A stretch of 64,000 bases of DNA, from NCBI RefSeq assembly GCF_002741105.1, contig NZ_NIQU01000004.1, positions 477,474-541,473 on the forward strand, written 5' to 3'. Shown piece by piece: positions 1-9,958 of the stretch (its first letter is position 1; every line of letters starts with the position of its first letter). The notes under the pieces are model-generated. The model was not told the origin of the DNA. It searched no databases and was given only the letters and a program-made list of their open reading frames with translations. This DNA is from Pseudomonas sediminis (GTDB lineage: Bacteria; Pseudomonadota; Gammaproteobacteria; Pseudomonadales; Pseudomonadaceae). A program made the position numbers and the translations under genes.

Positions 1-1
1 T

Positions 2-88
2 ATCGTGCGCGATCTCGGCGGCACGCTGGAGGCGCACAACGGCGAGCTGGGCGCGGTGTTCAGCATGAGGCTGCCGGCTGCGCCGTAG
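2..88 (+). CDS. C-terminal end of a sensor histidine kinase (partial)
   Basis: The last 28 codons of a gene that starts before the window. The visible tail ends in a pattern (GG-LEA-N--GA-F-MRLP) typical of the G2 box and end of a HATPase_c domain. Its stop lies about 150 bases before a DctD-type response regulator in the same direction, so it is probably the cognate DctB-like membrane sensor kinase. Family is read from a short tail, so the DctB assignment is inference from the neighbour. Confidence 0.7.
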   Translation: MVRDLGGTLEAHNGELGAVFSMRLPAAP

Positions 89-235
89 AGATTATTCACG
101 GCGCTGTTGCGGCCGGGGTGCGCGGTACACCCTGCGAGTTGCGCGCCCGATCCCAGTGTGCGCCGTGCGAACCGGTCGTTGCCCCGGATCGCATTCGTCG
201 GGCTACACTGCCCGCCGTTCTCAAGAGGAGGTGCC

Positions 236-1576
236 ATGAGCGCTCAGGTCATAGTGGTCGACGATGAAGCGGCGATTCGCGAGGCGGTGCAGCAGTGGCT
301 GGAACTGTCCGGTTTCGAGGTACGCGCCTGCGCCAGTGCGACCGAGGCCCTGGCCCTGGTCGACCGCGACTTCCCCGGCATTGTCGTCAGCGATGTGCGC
401 ATGCCCGGTAGTGACGGGCTGCAACTGCTCGACAAGCTGTTGCAAATCGACAGCGACCTGCCGGTGATTCTCGTTACTGGCCACGGCGACGTGCCCATGG
501 CGGTGCAGGCGCTGCGCCAGGGCGCTTATGACTTCATCGAGAAACCCTTCACCCCAGAGCGCCTGCTCGACAGCGTGCGCCGTGCTTTGGACAAGCGTCG
601 GTTGGTCTGTGAGAACCGCCAGCTACGCCAGCAGGTGGCCGACAAGGGCCGTATCGAAAGCCAGCTGATCGGAATTTCGCGGCCGATGGAAAACCTGCGT
701 CGGCAAATCCTCGAACTAGCCGGCACCTCGGTCAACGTGCTGATTCGTGGTGAAACCGGCAGCGGCAAGGAGCGTGTAGCGCGTAGCCTGCACGACTTCA
801 GCTCACGGGCCAGCAAGGCCTTCGCCGCGCTCAACTGTGCGGCGATTCCGGAGACCATATTCGAGAGCGAGCTGTTCGGTCACGAGAGCGGGGCCTTCAC
901 CGGCGCCCAGGCCAAGCGCATCGGCCGCATCGAGCATGCCGACGGCGGCACGCTGTTCCTCGACGAAGTGGAGAGTCTGCCGCTGGCACAGCAGGTCAAG
1001 TTGCTGCGCGTGCTGCAGGAAAAGACCCTGGAACGCCTCGGTTCGAACAAGAGCATTCAGGTCGACCTGCGGGTGATCAGCGCGGCCAAGCCGGACTTGC
1101 TCGACGAGGTCAAGGCCGGGCGCTTCCGCGAGGACCTGGTGTACCGCCTGAACGTCGCCACCCTGCATATTCCGCCGCTGCGCGAGCGTCGCGAGGACAT
1201 TCCGCTGCTGTTCGAGCATTTCGCCCACGAGGCGGCGCTGCGTCATGGTCGCGAAGCGCCGCCGCTGGCGCCGAGCGAACTGGCGCGGCTGCTCGGGCAT
1301 GACTGGCCGGGCAACGTGCGTGAGCTGATCAACGCCGCCGAGCGCCATGCGCTAGGGCTTTCCAGCCCACCGCCGGCCGAGCGCTTTGCCGGCCAGGCCC
1401 TGGCGCAGCAGATGGAGGCTTTCGAGGCGCAGTGCCTGCATAACGCCCTGCTGCAATGCCAGGGCAATATCGCCGCAGTGATGGAAATGCTGCAGCTGCC
1501 GCGGCGCACCCTCAACGAGAAAATGCAGCGACACGGCCTGGCGCGTGGTGAATACCTGCCGGGTGGAGAAGAGTAG
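236..1576 (+). CDS. dctD: Sigma-54-dependent response regulator, DctD type
   Basis: A 446-residue NtrC-family activator that would drive a sigma-54 promoter when phosphorylated by its partner kinase. The receiver domain (about 1-120) has the acidic pair D9-D10 and phospho-acceptor D53 in VSDVRMPG. The AAA+ domain has Walker A GETGSGKE and the sigma-54 contact loop GAFTGA. A Fis-type helix-turn-helix closes the protein (GNIAAVMEML, then PRRTLNEKM). The ATG at 236 is preferred over an in-frame GTG near 107 because it follows a strong AAGAGGAGG site and starts exactly at the receiver domain. A sigma-54 promoter and a TRAP transporter lie directly downstream, the expected target. Confidence 0.93.
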   Translation: MSAQVIVVDDEAAIREAVQQWLELSGFEVRACASATEALALVDRDFPGIVVSDVRMPGSDGLQLLDKLLQIDSDLPVILVTGHGDVPMAVQALRQGAYDFIEKPFTPERLLDSVRRALDKRRLVCENRQLRQQVADKGRIESQLIGISRPMENLRRQILELAGTSVNVLIRGETGSGKERVARSLHDFSSRASKAFAALNCAAIPETIFESELFGHESGAFTGAQAKRIGRIEHADGGTLFLDEVESLPLAQQVKLLRVLQEKTLERLGSNKSIQVDLRVISAAKPDLLDEVKAGRFREDLVYRLNVATLHIPPLRERREDIPLLFEHFAHEAALRHGREAPPLAPSELARLLGHDWPGNVRELINAAERHALGLSSPPPAERFAGQALAQQMEAFEAQCLHNALLQCQGNIAAVMEMLQLPRRTLNEKMQRHGLARGEYLPGGEE

Positions 1577-1590
1577 GGCACGCGGGCATG

Positions 1591-1654
1591 TAGGGTGCGC
1601 CATGCGCACCAGGTGTCATGATCTCGAGCCAACCGGTGCGCATGGCGCACCCTA
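1591..1654. repeat. Inverted repeat of a dispersed 20-bp palindromic element
   Basis: TAGGGTGCGCCATGCGCACC (1591-1610) is matched by its exact reverse complement at 1635-1654 across a 24-base spacer. A single copy of the same 20-mer recurs at 45542-45561. It resembles the REP-like palindromes scattered between Pseudomonas genes. Confidence 0.85.
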
Positions 1655-1756
1655 CGGTTTGGCGGCCAGCCCTCACCAGGATGCAATCCGGCAAGTAGCG
1701 CTCACCTCATCGCCCGACTGTATCTCGCTCCCTTGGTAGGCGGAATTCTGCCTATG

Positions 1757-1784
1757 CCCTCGTGAGGGTAAGCGGTTTACCGCT
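1757..1784. promoter_or_regulatory. Candidate upstream activator site (two palindromes)
   Basis: CCCTCGTGAGGG (1757-1768) and AGCGGTTTACCGCT (1771-1784) are perfect short palindromes. The second is centred about 88 bases before the transcription start expected from the sigma-54 promoter, a usual distance for an NtrC-family binding site. That DctD binds here is inference from position. Confidence 0.45.
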
Positions 1785-1838
1785 CAGTGACCCATCGGTC
1801 CTTATATTAAACCTCTCTAAATCGGGCTTTTCAGGCCC

Positions 1839-1854
1839 TGGCACGGCATCTGCT
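1839..1854 (+). promoter_or_regulatory. Sigma-54 (RpoN) -24/-12 promoter
   Basis: TGGCACGGCATCTGCT fits the RpoN consensus TGGCACG-N4-TTGCW with one mismatch. The invariant GG (1840-1841) and GC (1852-1853) are exactly ten bases apart. It follows a sigma-54 activator gene and points into the TAXI-TRAP operon; transcription would start near 1865. Confidence 0.82.
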
Positions 1855-1920
1855 ATGACAGTTGCAGCCGTGCAGCATCTTGCCGACGCGGCGACCATAA
1901 AAACGACAAGAGGTCAGCCC

Positions 1921-2028
1921 ATGAACTGCCATGCCCCTCGCGCCATGCCGCACTCGCTGCCGTGCATGGGCCGCCTTCCTACCGCGCCCGCCGCGGCTCT
2001 TGTCCGACGCTGCACCCTGCGCTGCTGA
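1921..2028 (+). CDS. Possible 35-residue leader peptide
   Basis: A short frame that starts with ATG seven bases after AAGAGG (1908-1913), inside the predicted 5' leader of the TAXI operon. The product is rich in Cys, Pro, Arg and Ala, with four cysteines and no clear signal peptide, and resembles no family I know. It ends 83 bases before the binding-protein gene and just before two hairpins, an arrangement seen in translation-coupled leaders. It may equally be chance: GC-rich DNA gives such frames often. Confidence 0.35.
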   Translation: MNCHAPRAMPHSLPCMGRLPTAPAAALVRRCTLRC

Positions 2029-2039
2029 TCGCGCAACGT

Positions 2040-2077
2040 CGACGTCGTCTGTGCGACGTCGTCTAGAGTGAAACTCT
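2040..2077 (+). other. Two adjacent leader hairpins
   Basis: CGACGTCG (2040-2047) pairs with CGACGTCG (2054-2061) around a six-base loop, and AGAGT (2065-2069) pairs with ACTCT (2073-2077). No T-run follows, so this is not a classic terminator. It lies between the small leader frame and the ribosome site of the binding protein. Confidence 0.5.
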
Positions 2078-2111
2078 GCATACAGCCAATAACAACGACG
2101 GAGATACTTCC

Positions 2112-3065
2112 ATGCGACTGACCAAGAAAATCAGCCTGTTCGCCGCTGCCGCGGCCATCACTGCCAGCACCGCAGTGCTCGCTGCCCCGACCTTCATCAA
2201 CGTGCTCACCGGCGGTACCAGCGGTGTGTACTACCCGATTGGTGTGGCTCTTTCGCAGCTGTACAGCAACGGCATCGAAGGCTCCAAAACCTCGGTCCAG
2301 GCGACCAAGGCGTCGGTGGAAAACCTCAACCTGCTCGAAGCCGGTCGCGGTGAGCTGGCTTTCGCCCTCGGTGACTCGGTCGCCGATGCCTGGAACGGCG
2401 TCGAAGACGCTGGCTTCAAGGCGCCGCTGAAGAAGATCCGCGCCATCGCCGGTACCTACCCGAACTACATCCAGATCGTTGCCAATGCTGAATCCGGCAT
2501 CAAGACCCTGGAAGACCTCAAGGGCAAGCGCATTTCCGTCGGCGCACCGAAGTCCGGTACCGAGCTCAATGCCCGCGCCATCTTCGAAGCCGCTGGCCTG
2601 ACCTACAAGGACATGGGCAAGGTCGAGTTCCTGCCGTACGCCGAGTCGGTCGAGCTGATCAAGAACCGTCAGCTGGACGCCACCCTGCAGTCCTCCGGTC
2701 TGGGTATGGCCGCCATTCGTGACCTGGCTTCGACCATGAAGATCAGCTTCGTCGCCATCCCGGCCGACGTGACCGCGAAGATCGACAACGCCGCTTACGA
2801 GGCTGCCACCATTCCGGCCGGCACCTACGACGGTCAGGACGCTGACGTGCCCACCGTTGCCATCACCAACATCCTGGTCAGCCATGAAGGCGTTTCCGAC
2901 GAAGTCGCCTACCAGATGACCAAGCTGATGTTCGACAACCTCGGCCGTCTGGGCACCGCTCACTCTGCGGCCAAGGACATCAAACTGGAAACCGCTACCA
3001 AGAACCTGCCGATCCCGCTGCACCCAGGTGCCGAGCGCTTCTACAAGGAAGCCGGCGCGCTGTAA
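2112..3065 (+). CDS. TAXI-family TRAP transporter solute-binding protein
   Basis: A 317-residue periplasmic protein that would capture a small organic acid or amino acid for the TRAP permease encoded next. It has a cleavable signal peptide (hydrophobic stretch to about residue 24, STAVLA before APTF). The TAXI hallmark TGGTSGVYYPIG follows at once, with the family's central motif KRISVGAPKSGTE further on. Length is normal for the family. An ATG with GGAG seven bases upstream sets the start. Substrate cannot be read from sequence; TAXI proteins are often linked to glutamate or other carboxylates. Confidence 0.93.
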   Translation: MRLTKKISLFAAAAAITASTAVLAAPTFINVLTGGTSGVYYPIGVALSQLYSNGIEGSKTSVQATKASVENLNLLEAGRGELAFALGDSVADAWNGVEDAGFKAPLKKIRAIAGTYPNYIQIVANAESGIKTLEDLKGKRISVGAPKSGTELNARAIFEAAGLTYKDMGKVEFLPYAESVELIKNRQLDATLQSSGLGMAAIRDLASTMKISFVAIPADVTAKIDNAAYEAATIPAGTYDGQDADVPTVAITNILVSHEGVSDEVAYQMTKLMFDNLGRLGTAHSAAKDIKLETATKNLPIPLHPGAERFYKEAGAL

Positions 3066-3072
3066 TGACGGC

Positions 3073-3102
3073 CCGGACCGTGGCGCCTGCGCCTCGGTCC
3101 GG
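3073..3102 (+). terminator. Hairpin after the binding-protein gene
   Basis: CCGGACCG (3073-3080) and CGGTCCGG (3095-3102) form a perfect 8-bp stem just after the stop codon, with only a weak T-run. It may protect or partly terminate the binding-protein message. Confidence 0.55.
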
Positions 3103-3120
3103 TCTTCACAGAATCGCGAA

Positions 3121-3151
3121 TAAAACCGGCGCCTGTAGGCGGTAGGTTTTG
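3121..3151 (+). terminator. Terminator-like hairpin between binding protein and permease
   Basis: TAAAACC near 3121 pairs with GGTTTTG near 3145, with an inner CGCC/GGCG pairing, and ends in TTTT. A leaky terminator here would give more binding protein than permease, a common pattern in transporter operons. Confidence 0.5.
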
Positions 3152-3198
3152 TTGGCGACTCTGTCTCCGTATCGAAGTAGTCATGAGGTTTGCACTCC

Positions 3199-5222
<2,024 letters not shown>

Positions 5223-5226
<4 letters not shown>

Positions 5227-5630
5227 TCGGCCTGTGTCTGGGGTTGGCCGGTGCGGTGTGGGCAGAGTTGCCCACACCCGCCTTCACCCTGGCCTGGACG
5301 CACACCATCGAGAAGATCCGCTGGGAAGAGGATTACCGTGTCACCGCCGAGGGCCTGGTTCTTGGTGAGGCGCGGGTCAAGGGTTCCGGCGCCGGAATGG
5401 AAATTCCCGACGGTGCCGAACTGCGCAATGGCAGCTGGCACTACCAGCGTCAGCTACCGCCTTTGCAACCCCTGCGAGTTGGGCGTACGCCCGAAGCCGG
5501 GGATTACCAACTGTGTATCGACCAGCGTTGTCGCCCGATGAGCGACTGGCTCGGCCCGCCAAAAGCGAGCCAGCCGGCGTTGGAACTCTGGAGTTGTGAG
5601 CTGAGCTCCCCCGCGGCTGACGCGGGCTAG
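5223..5630 (+). CDS. DUF1850 protein of the TAXI-TRAP operon
   Basis: A 135-residue exported protein starting at a GTG that overlaps the permease stop, so it is probably translationally coupled. A short hydrophobic leader ends near VWA before ELPTP. The body matches DUF1850 as I know it (FTLAWTHTIEKIRWEEDY and a RVKGSGAGMEIPDGAE-like segment). DUF1850 proteins are a regular third member of TAXI-TRAP operons; their biochemical role is not established. Confidence 0.85.
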
Positions 5631-5685
5631 GTTCGCCAGAGCGGACCCAGGCTCCCGGCGCCACAAGTGCCGGGTCAAAAGAAGG

Positions 5686-5719
5686 AAACCCCCATGCGGC
5701 GCAAGCCTGTGGGGGTTTT
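5686..5719 (+). terminator. Rho-independent terminator of the TRAP operon
   Basis: AAACCCCCA pairs with TGGGGGTTTT across a 15-base loop and ends in TTTT, about 55 bases after the DUF1850 stop. Confidence 0.85.
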
Positions 5720-5782
5720 GTTCATCTGCGGCCAGCGGGGCTATGCGCGCTGCGAATCTTATACGCTTATCAACTGTCCAAA

Positions 5783-5820
5783 TCGCCGCGGGGCGCGACT
5801 CCTACAGGAGCGGCGGCCCG
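5783..5820. repeat. REP-like dispersed element
   Basis: Contains CGCCGCGGGGCGCGACTCC followed by TACAGGAGCGGCGG, forming an imperfect hairpin. The same CGCCGCGGGGCGCGGCTCC core recurs near 29786-29804. Confidence 0.7.
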
Positions 5821-5879
5821 ATGCCCTGGTGCCCCGAGGCGCCCTCGGCTTGGCCTACTATCCGCTCAGGAGACCTGTC

Positions 5880-6398
5880 ATGCGCATTCTTTATCGTACC
5901 GCTCTACCTCTTGCTCTCTGCCTGTCGCCCGTGGTGGCTAGCGCGGTAGAGCTGCAGCCCGGCGTCTGGGAGGTCAGCGCGCACAACATGCAAGTCGGCG
6001 GTCAGGCTATGCCGGGCATGGATCAGATCCTCGCGCAGCTGCAGAACCTGCCGCCGGAGCAGCGCCAGATGATGGAAGGCATGATGGCCGAGCGCGGTGT
6101 GAAACTCGGTGCTGGAGGGGTGCAAATCTGCCTGACCGAAGAGCAGATCAAATCACAGGACATTCCCCTGCAGGATCCCAACTCTGGTTGTAACCAGCAG
6201 ATCACCGAGCGCAGCGGCAACCTGTGGAAATTTCGCTTCACTTGCCCGGATGCGCAGGGCGAAGGGGAGACCCGCTTCGTCAGCGACAAGGAATTTACCA
6301 CCCAGGTCAAAGGCACATACAAAGGCCAGCCGAGCAGTATGGAGAGCCAAGCCCGGTGGGTGGGGGCGGATTGTGCTGCACTCAAAAGGAACGGATAA
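5880..6398 (+). CDS. Secreted DUF3617 protein
   Basis: A 172-residue exported protein with a typical signal peptide (MRILYRTALPLALCLSP, cleavage near VASA). The mature part starts ELQPGVWEVS, and has a methionine-rich helix (PPEQRQMMEGMM) and two conserved cysteines, a layout typical of DUF3617. Function is unknown; members are periplasmic or lipoproteins. The start is set by CAGGAG seven bases upstream; a longer in-frame reading from 5667 would cover a terminator and a repeat and is rejected. Confidence 0.85.
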   Translation: MRILYRTALPLALCLSPVVASAVELQPGVWEVSAHNMQVGGQAMPGMDQILAQLQNLPPEQRQMMEGMMAERGVKLGAGGVQICLTEEQIKSQDIPLQDPNSGCNQQITERSGNLWKFRFTCPDAQGEGETRFVSDKEFTTQVKGTYKGQPSSMESQARWVGADCAALKRNG

Positions 6399-6407
6399 CA
6401 GGTGTTT

Positions 6408-6426
6408 ATGTAAATAATTCGCATTG
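6408..6426. promoter_or_regulatory. Candidate Fur box 1
   Basis: ATGTAAATAATTCGCATT resembles the AAT-N-ATTCGCATT half typical of Pseudomonas Fur sites, upstream of a siderophore-type receptor gene. The left half is weaker. Confidence 0.5.
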
Positions 6427-6458
6427 ACTAGGGCGCTCTTCTGCTGCGAGAATTTTGT

Positions 6459-6477
6459 CGCTAATTATTTGCATTTG
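6459..6477. promoter_or_regulatory. Candidate Fur box 2
   Basis: CGCTAATTATTTGCATTT repeats the same AAT-N-ATT-N-GCATT pattern as the first site, about 50 bases nearer to the receptor gene. Confidence 0.45.
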
Positions 6478-6560
6478 CTTTCCGCAGATGCGTGCCAGTG
6501 AGGCAACCAGCTGCAAAGGGACTGTCAGCGGCTATCGACAGCGCATCAGGAGTACGTCCC

Positions 6561-8696
6561 TTGTTCAGCAGAAGAACCCACCTGGCCGTGGCGATTGCGG
6601 CCGCCTGCAGTTTCAACCATGCCGTGGCCAGTGAGCAGGAGCAGTTCGAGCTCGATGCCCAGACCGTGGTCGGCGACAGTGCAGCGGCCGAGGTCGACAG
6701 CTACAAGTCCACGCCCAGCAGTGCTGCGACCAAGCTCGACCTGACCCCGCGGCAGACGCCGCAGTCGATTTCCACCCTGAGCAGCGCCCAGCTGCGCGAC
6801 TTCAAGCTCACCAGCGTCAACGATGCGCTCAAGGCCGTGCCGGGCGTGCAGGTGCAGGAAGTCGAAACCGACCGCACCTACTACACCGCTCGCGGCTTCG
6901 ACATCACCAACTTCCAATACGACGGCATCTCCGTGCCCTTCGTCTACGGCAACGTCGAAGGTGACCTGGACACCGCCATGTACGAACGAGTGGAGGTGAT
7001 TCGCGGCGCCAACGGCCTGATGTCCGGTACCGGCAACCCCTCGGCGACGGTCAATTTCGTGCGCAAGCGACCCACGCTGGCACCGCAGGCGCGCGTCGAT
7101 CTGACGGCCGGCTCCTGGGATAAGCGGCGTATCGACACCGACGTATCCGGTGCGCTGACCGATGCCGGCAACATCCGCGGCCGCGTGGTGTATGCCAACG
7201 AAAACAAGAACTCCTACCTCGACCGCTACTCGCGTGAGAAGAACGTGTTCCATGGTGTGCTGGAGTTCGATCTGGATGACCGTACTCTCTTCACCCTCGG
7301 CCACACCCTGCAGACCAGCGACGCCAACTCGCCGATGTGGGGGGCGTTGCCGCTGGTCTATCAGGACGGTGGCAAGACCGACTATTCGCGCTCTACCAGC
7401 ACCGCGACCGATTGGGCCTACTGGGACAACCAGGAAAATCGCACCTTTGCCGAGCTGGCGCACACCTTCGACAATGGCTGGCAGGCCAAGACAGTGGTCA
7501 CCCGTGTCGAGAAGAAGAGCGATGGCTCGATGTTCTATGTCTACGGCACGCCGAACCGCCAGACGGGTGCAGGCCTGTATTCCTATCCGTCCGAATACAA
7601 CGAAAAGAACAAGCAGCTGATCGTCGATCTGCAGGCCAGTGGCCCTTTCAATCTGGGCGGTCGTCAGCACGAAGCGGCCTTGGGTGGCAGCTGGTCGCGC
7701 TCCGAACTTGAGGATCTGTCCTGGTACGACTCCAGTACCGGCACCATGCTGCCGCCGCTGGAGCAGTGGACCGGCAATTATCCGAAGCCCCTCAACGACA
7801 ACGGCAGCAACGGCAGTGACTTCACCGACCGCATGAAGAGTGTCTACGGTGCAGCACGTTGGAGCCTGACCGATGATTTGAGCCTGATCACTGGCGCTCG
7901 CGTGGTCGACGTGAAGAGCGACGGCACCAACTACGGCCTGGCCAAATCGTCGAAGAACAGCGGCAAGGTCGTACCCTACGCGGGCATCGTTTACGACATC
8001 ACCGCCCAGTACTCGGTCTACGCCAGCTACACCGAGATCTTCACCCCGCAGACCAAGAACGATGTGAGTGGCTCGCGTCTGGCTCCCCTGGAGGGCGTGA
8101 ACTACGAAGCCGGTATCAAGGGTGAGCTGTTCGACGACAAGGTCAACGTATCCCTGGCTGTGTTCCGTACCGAGCAGGACAACTTCGCCGAGCAGGCCGG
8201 CATGAATGGTTCGGTGGCTTACTACCGCGCCATCGAAGGCCTGACCAGCGAAGGCTACGAGCTGGAGTTCTCTGGCGAACCGCTGGAAGGTCTGCAACTC
8301 AGCGCCGGTTACACCTTTGTCGACATCACCAATGCCGATGGCTCGCATGCGGTGACCTACTCGCCCAAGCACATGATCAAGACGGCTGCTACTTACCGCA
8401 TCCCAGGTATGGAGAAGCTCAAGGTCGGCGCTGCCGTGCGTTGGCAGGACGATATCAAGATCGCCGTGCCACTGACGGCCGATGACGGTTTCACTTCGAT
8501 TGGCACTGCCGACGCCAAGCAAAAGGCCTACGCCGTGGTCGACCTGATGGCCAGCTACGACATCGACCCGAACTGGAGCGTGTCGGCCAACCTCAACAAC
8601 CTCACCGACGAGAAGTACCTGAACAGCCTGTACTGGACCCAGGCCTACTACGGTGCCCCACGTAACGTCAGTGCCACCCTGACCTGGAAATACTGA
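6561..8696 (+). CDS. TonB-dependent siderophore receptor
   Basis: A 711-residue outer-membrane receptor expected to take up a ferric siderophore. A signal peptide (LAVAIAAACSFNHAVA) is followed by a short linker and the plug domain (TPQSISTLSSAQL, YTARGFDI, YERVEVIRGANGLMSGTGNPSATVNFVRKRP in part), then a 22-strand barrel ending in aromatic WKY. No N-terminal STN signalling domain is present, so it should not signal to an ECF sigma factor. I prefer the TTG at 6561, with AGGAG nine bases upstream, over the in-frame GTG at 6492, which lacks a good site. Ligand is unknown; a PepSY protein follows, as in many iron loci. Confidence 0.9.
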   Translation: MFSRRTHLAVAIAAACSFNHAVASEQEQFELDAQTVVGDSAAAEVDSYKSTPSSAATKLDLTPRQTPQSISTLSSAQLRDFKLTSVNDALKAVPGVQVQEVETDRTYYTARGFDITNFQYDGISVPFVYGNVEGDLDTAMYERVEVIRGANGLMSGTGNPSATVNFVRKRPTLAPQARVDLTAGSWDKRRIDTDVSGALTDAGNIRGRVVYANENKNSYLDRYSREKNVFHGVLEFDLDDRTLFTLGHTLQTSDANSPMWGALPLVYQDGGKTDYSRSTSTATDWAYWDNQENRTFAELAHTFDNGWQAKTVVTRVEKKSDGSMFYVYGTPNRQTGAGLYSYPSEYNEKNKQLIVDLQASGPFNLGGRQHEAALGGSWSRSELEDLSWYDSSTGTMLPPLEQWTGNYPKPLNDNGSNGSDFTDRMKSVYGAARWSLTDDLSLITGARVVDVKSDGTNYGLAKSSKNSGKVVPYAGIVYDITAQYSVYASYTEIFTPQTKNDVSGSRLAPLEGVNYEAGIKGELFDDKVNVSLAVFRTEQDNFAEQAGMNGSVAYYRAIEGLTSEGYELEFSGEPLEGLQLSAGYTFVDITNADGSHAVTYSPKHMIKTAATYRIPGMEKLKVGAAVRWQDDIKIAVPLTADDGFTSIGTADAKQKAYAVVDLMASYDIDPNWSVSANLNNLTDEKYLNSLYWTQAYYGAPRNVSATLTWKY

Positions 8697-8746
8697 CAGC
8701 CAGTGCCGCCCCCAACGGGCGGCCCTGTCGTCGATGAGAGATTTCG

Positions 8747-9958
8747 ATGCGCCCGATTCTGGTACTGCTGCACCGCTGGTGTGGCCTGTTCATCGCCCTG
8801 TTTCTGTTCACCGCCGGCTTGACCGGCGCTGTCATTTCCTGGGATCACGAACTGGACGAATGGCTCAACCCGCACCTTTTCGACGCGCAAAGCGCAGGGC
8901 CAGCGCAGGACCCGCTGCAGCTGGTCGATGCCTTGGAGGCGAGCGACCCACGTCTGCAGGTGAGCTTCATGCCGCTGGCGCTGGAGCCTGGCCATGCACT
9001 GGGGATCTTCGTCGACCCGCGTATCGATCCGGCCACCGGCAAGGCCTTTGATCTGGGCTTCAATCAGATGGGCATCGACCCGGTGAACGGCGATATCCAG
9101 GGGCAACGTGAGTGGGGGGCGATCTCCCTGAGCCGGGAGAACTTGCTGCCGTTTCTCTACAAACTGCACTACAGCCTGCACATCCCGGATGGCTTCGGTA
9201 TCGAGCTGGGCGTGCTGTTCTTCGGCATCGTCGCCATCGTCTGGTGTCTCGATTGTCTGGTCGCGCTGTGGCTGTCGTTCCCCAACCTGCGTAGCTGGCG
9301 CAAGTCGTTCGCCTTCCGCTGGCGTCAGGGCGGCTACAAGCTCAACTTCGACCTGCACCGCTCCGGCGGCGTGTGGATCTGGCTGCTGCTGCTGATCCTC
9401 GCTGTCACCTCGGTATCGATGAACCTCGAACGCCAGGTGGTGCGTCCGCTGGTGGAGCTTTTCTCGCCGCTGACGCCAAGCCCTTTCGCCAGTCGCACAC
9501 CGGTGACCCTGGACGAGCAGATCGTGCCGCAGATCGACCGCCGCCAGGCCATCGCCATTGCCGACGCAGAAGCGCGGCGGCTGGGGTGGCAGGCGCCTGC
9601 CGCCGGGCTGTTCCACTCGGCGGAGTTCGGTGTCTACGGCGTCGGCTTCTACGAGTTGGGCGATGACCATGGCGATGCCGGGCTGGGCAATCCCTGGATC
9701 TACGTCGACAGCCGCAGTGGCGAACTGGCCGGTGCGCATGTGCCGGGCACCGGCAGTGCCGGGGATATCTTCCTGCAGGCGCAATTCCCGCTGCACTCCG
9801 GGCGCATCATCGGTTTGCCGGGGCGGATTCTGGTGTCGTTGCTGGGCCTGGCTGTTGCGGCCTTGTCCGTGACCGGCGTGGTGATCTGGGCCAGGAAGCG
9901 TCGTTCGCGCGTGCTCGCCGAACAGCGCTTGCGCGGCGGCTCACAGGCCGTGGCGTAA
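8747..9958 (+). CDS. PepSY-associated transmembrane protein, iron-uptake type
   Basis: A 403-residue inner-membrane protein starting with the family signature LHRWCGLFIALFLFTAGLTG. Four membrane segments are visible (near residues 10-32, 145-175, 205-225 and 355-380), with periplasmic PepSY-like regions between. Such proteins are encoded next to siderophore receptors and are thought to reduce or release iron in the periplasm, which is not settled. It lies 50 bases after the receptor, with a small hairpin (8705-8723) between them. The last 18 bases overlap the convergent next gene. Confidence 0.9.
   Translation: MRPILVLLHRWCGLFIALFLFTAGLTGAVISWDHELDEWLNPHLFDAQSAGPAQDPLQLVDALEASDPRLQVSFMPLALEPGHALGIFVDPRIDPATGKAFDLGFNQMGIDPVNGDIQGQREWGAISLSRENLLPFLYKLHYSLHIPDGFGIELGVLFFGIVAIVWCLDCLVALWLSFPNLRSWRKSFAFRWRQGGYKLNFDLHRSGGVWIWLLLLILAVTSVSMNLERQVVRPLVELFSPLTPSPFASRTPVTLDEQIVPQIDRRQAIAIADAEARRLGWQAPAAGLFHSAEFGVYGVGFYELGDDHGDAGLGNPWIYVDSRSGELAGAHVPGTGSAGDIFLQAQFPLHSGRIIGLPGRILVSLLGLAVAALSVTGVVIWARKRRSRVLAEQRLRGGSQAVA

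Larger units (their letters stand above)
1577..2111. other. Long regulatory intergenic region between dctD and the TAXI transporter
   Basis: This 535-base stretch holds, in order, a dispersed inverted repeat (1591-1654), two short palindromes that could bind the activator (1757-1784), a sigma-54 promoter (1839-1854), a short open frame with a good ribosome site (1921-2028) and two adjacent hairpins (2040-2077). I see nothing recognisable at 1655-1756. Confidence 0.8.

Noticed and set aside
6546..8522. A 658-codon minus-strand frame opposite the TonB receptor
   Set aside because: No ribosome site or domain; the receptor on the plus strand has full family motifs.
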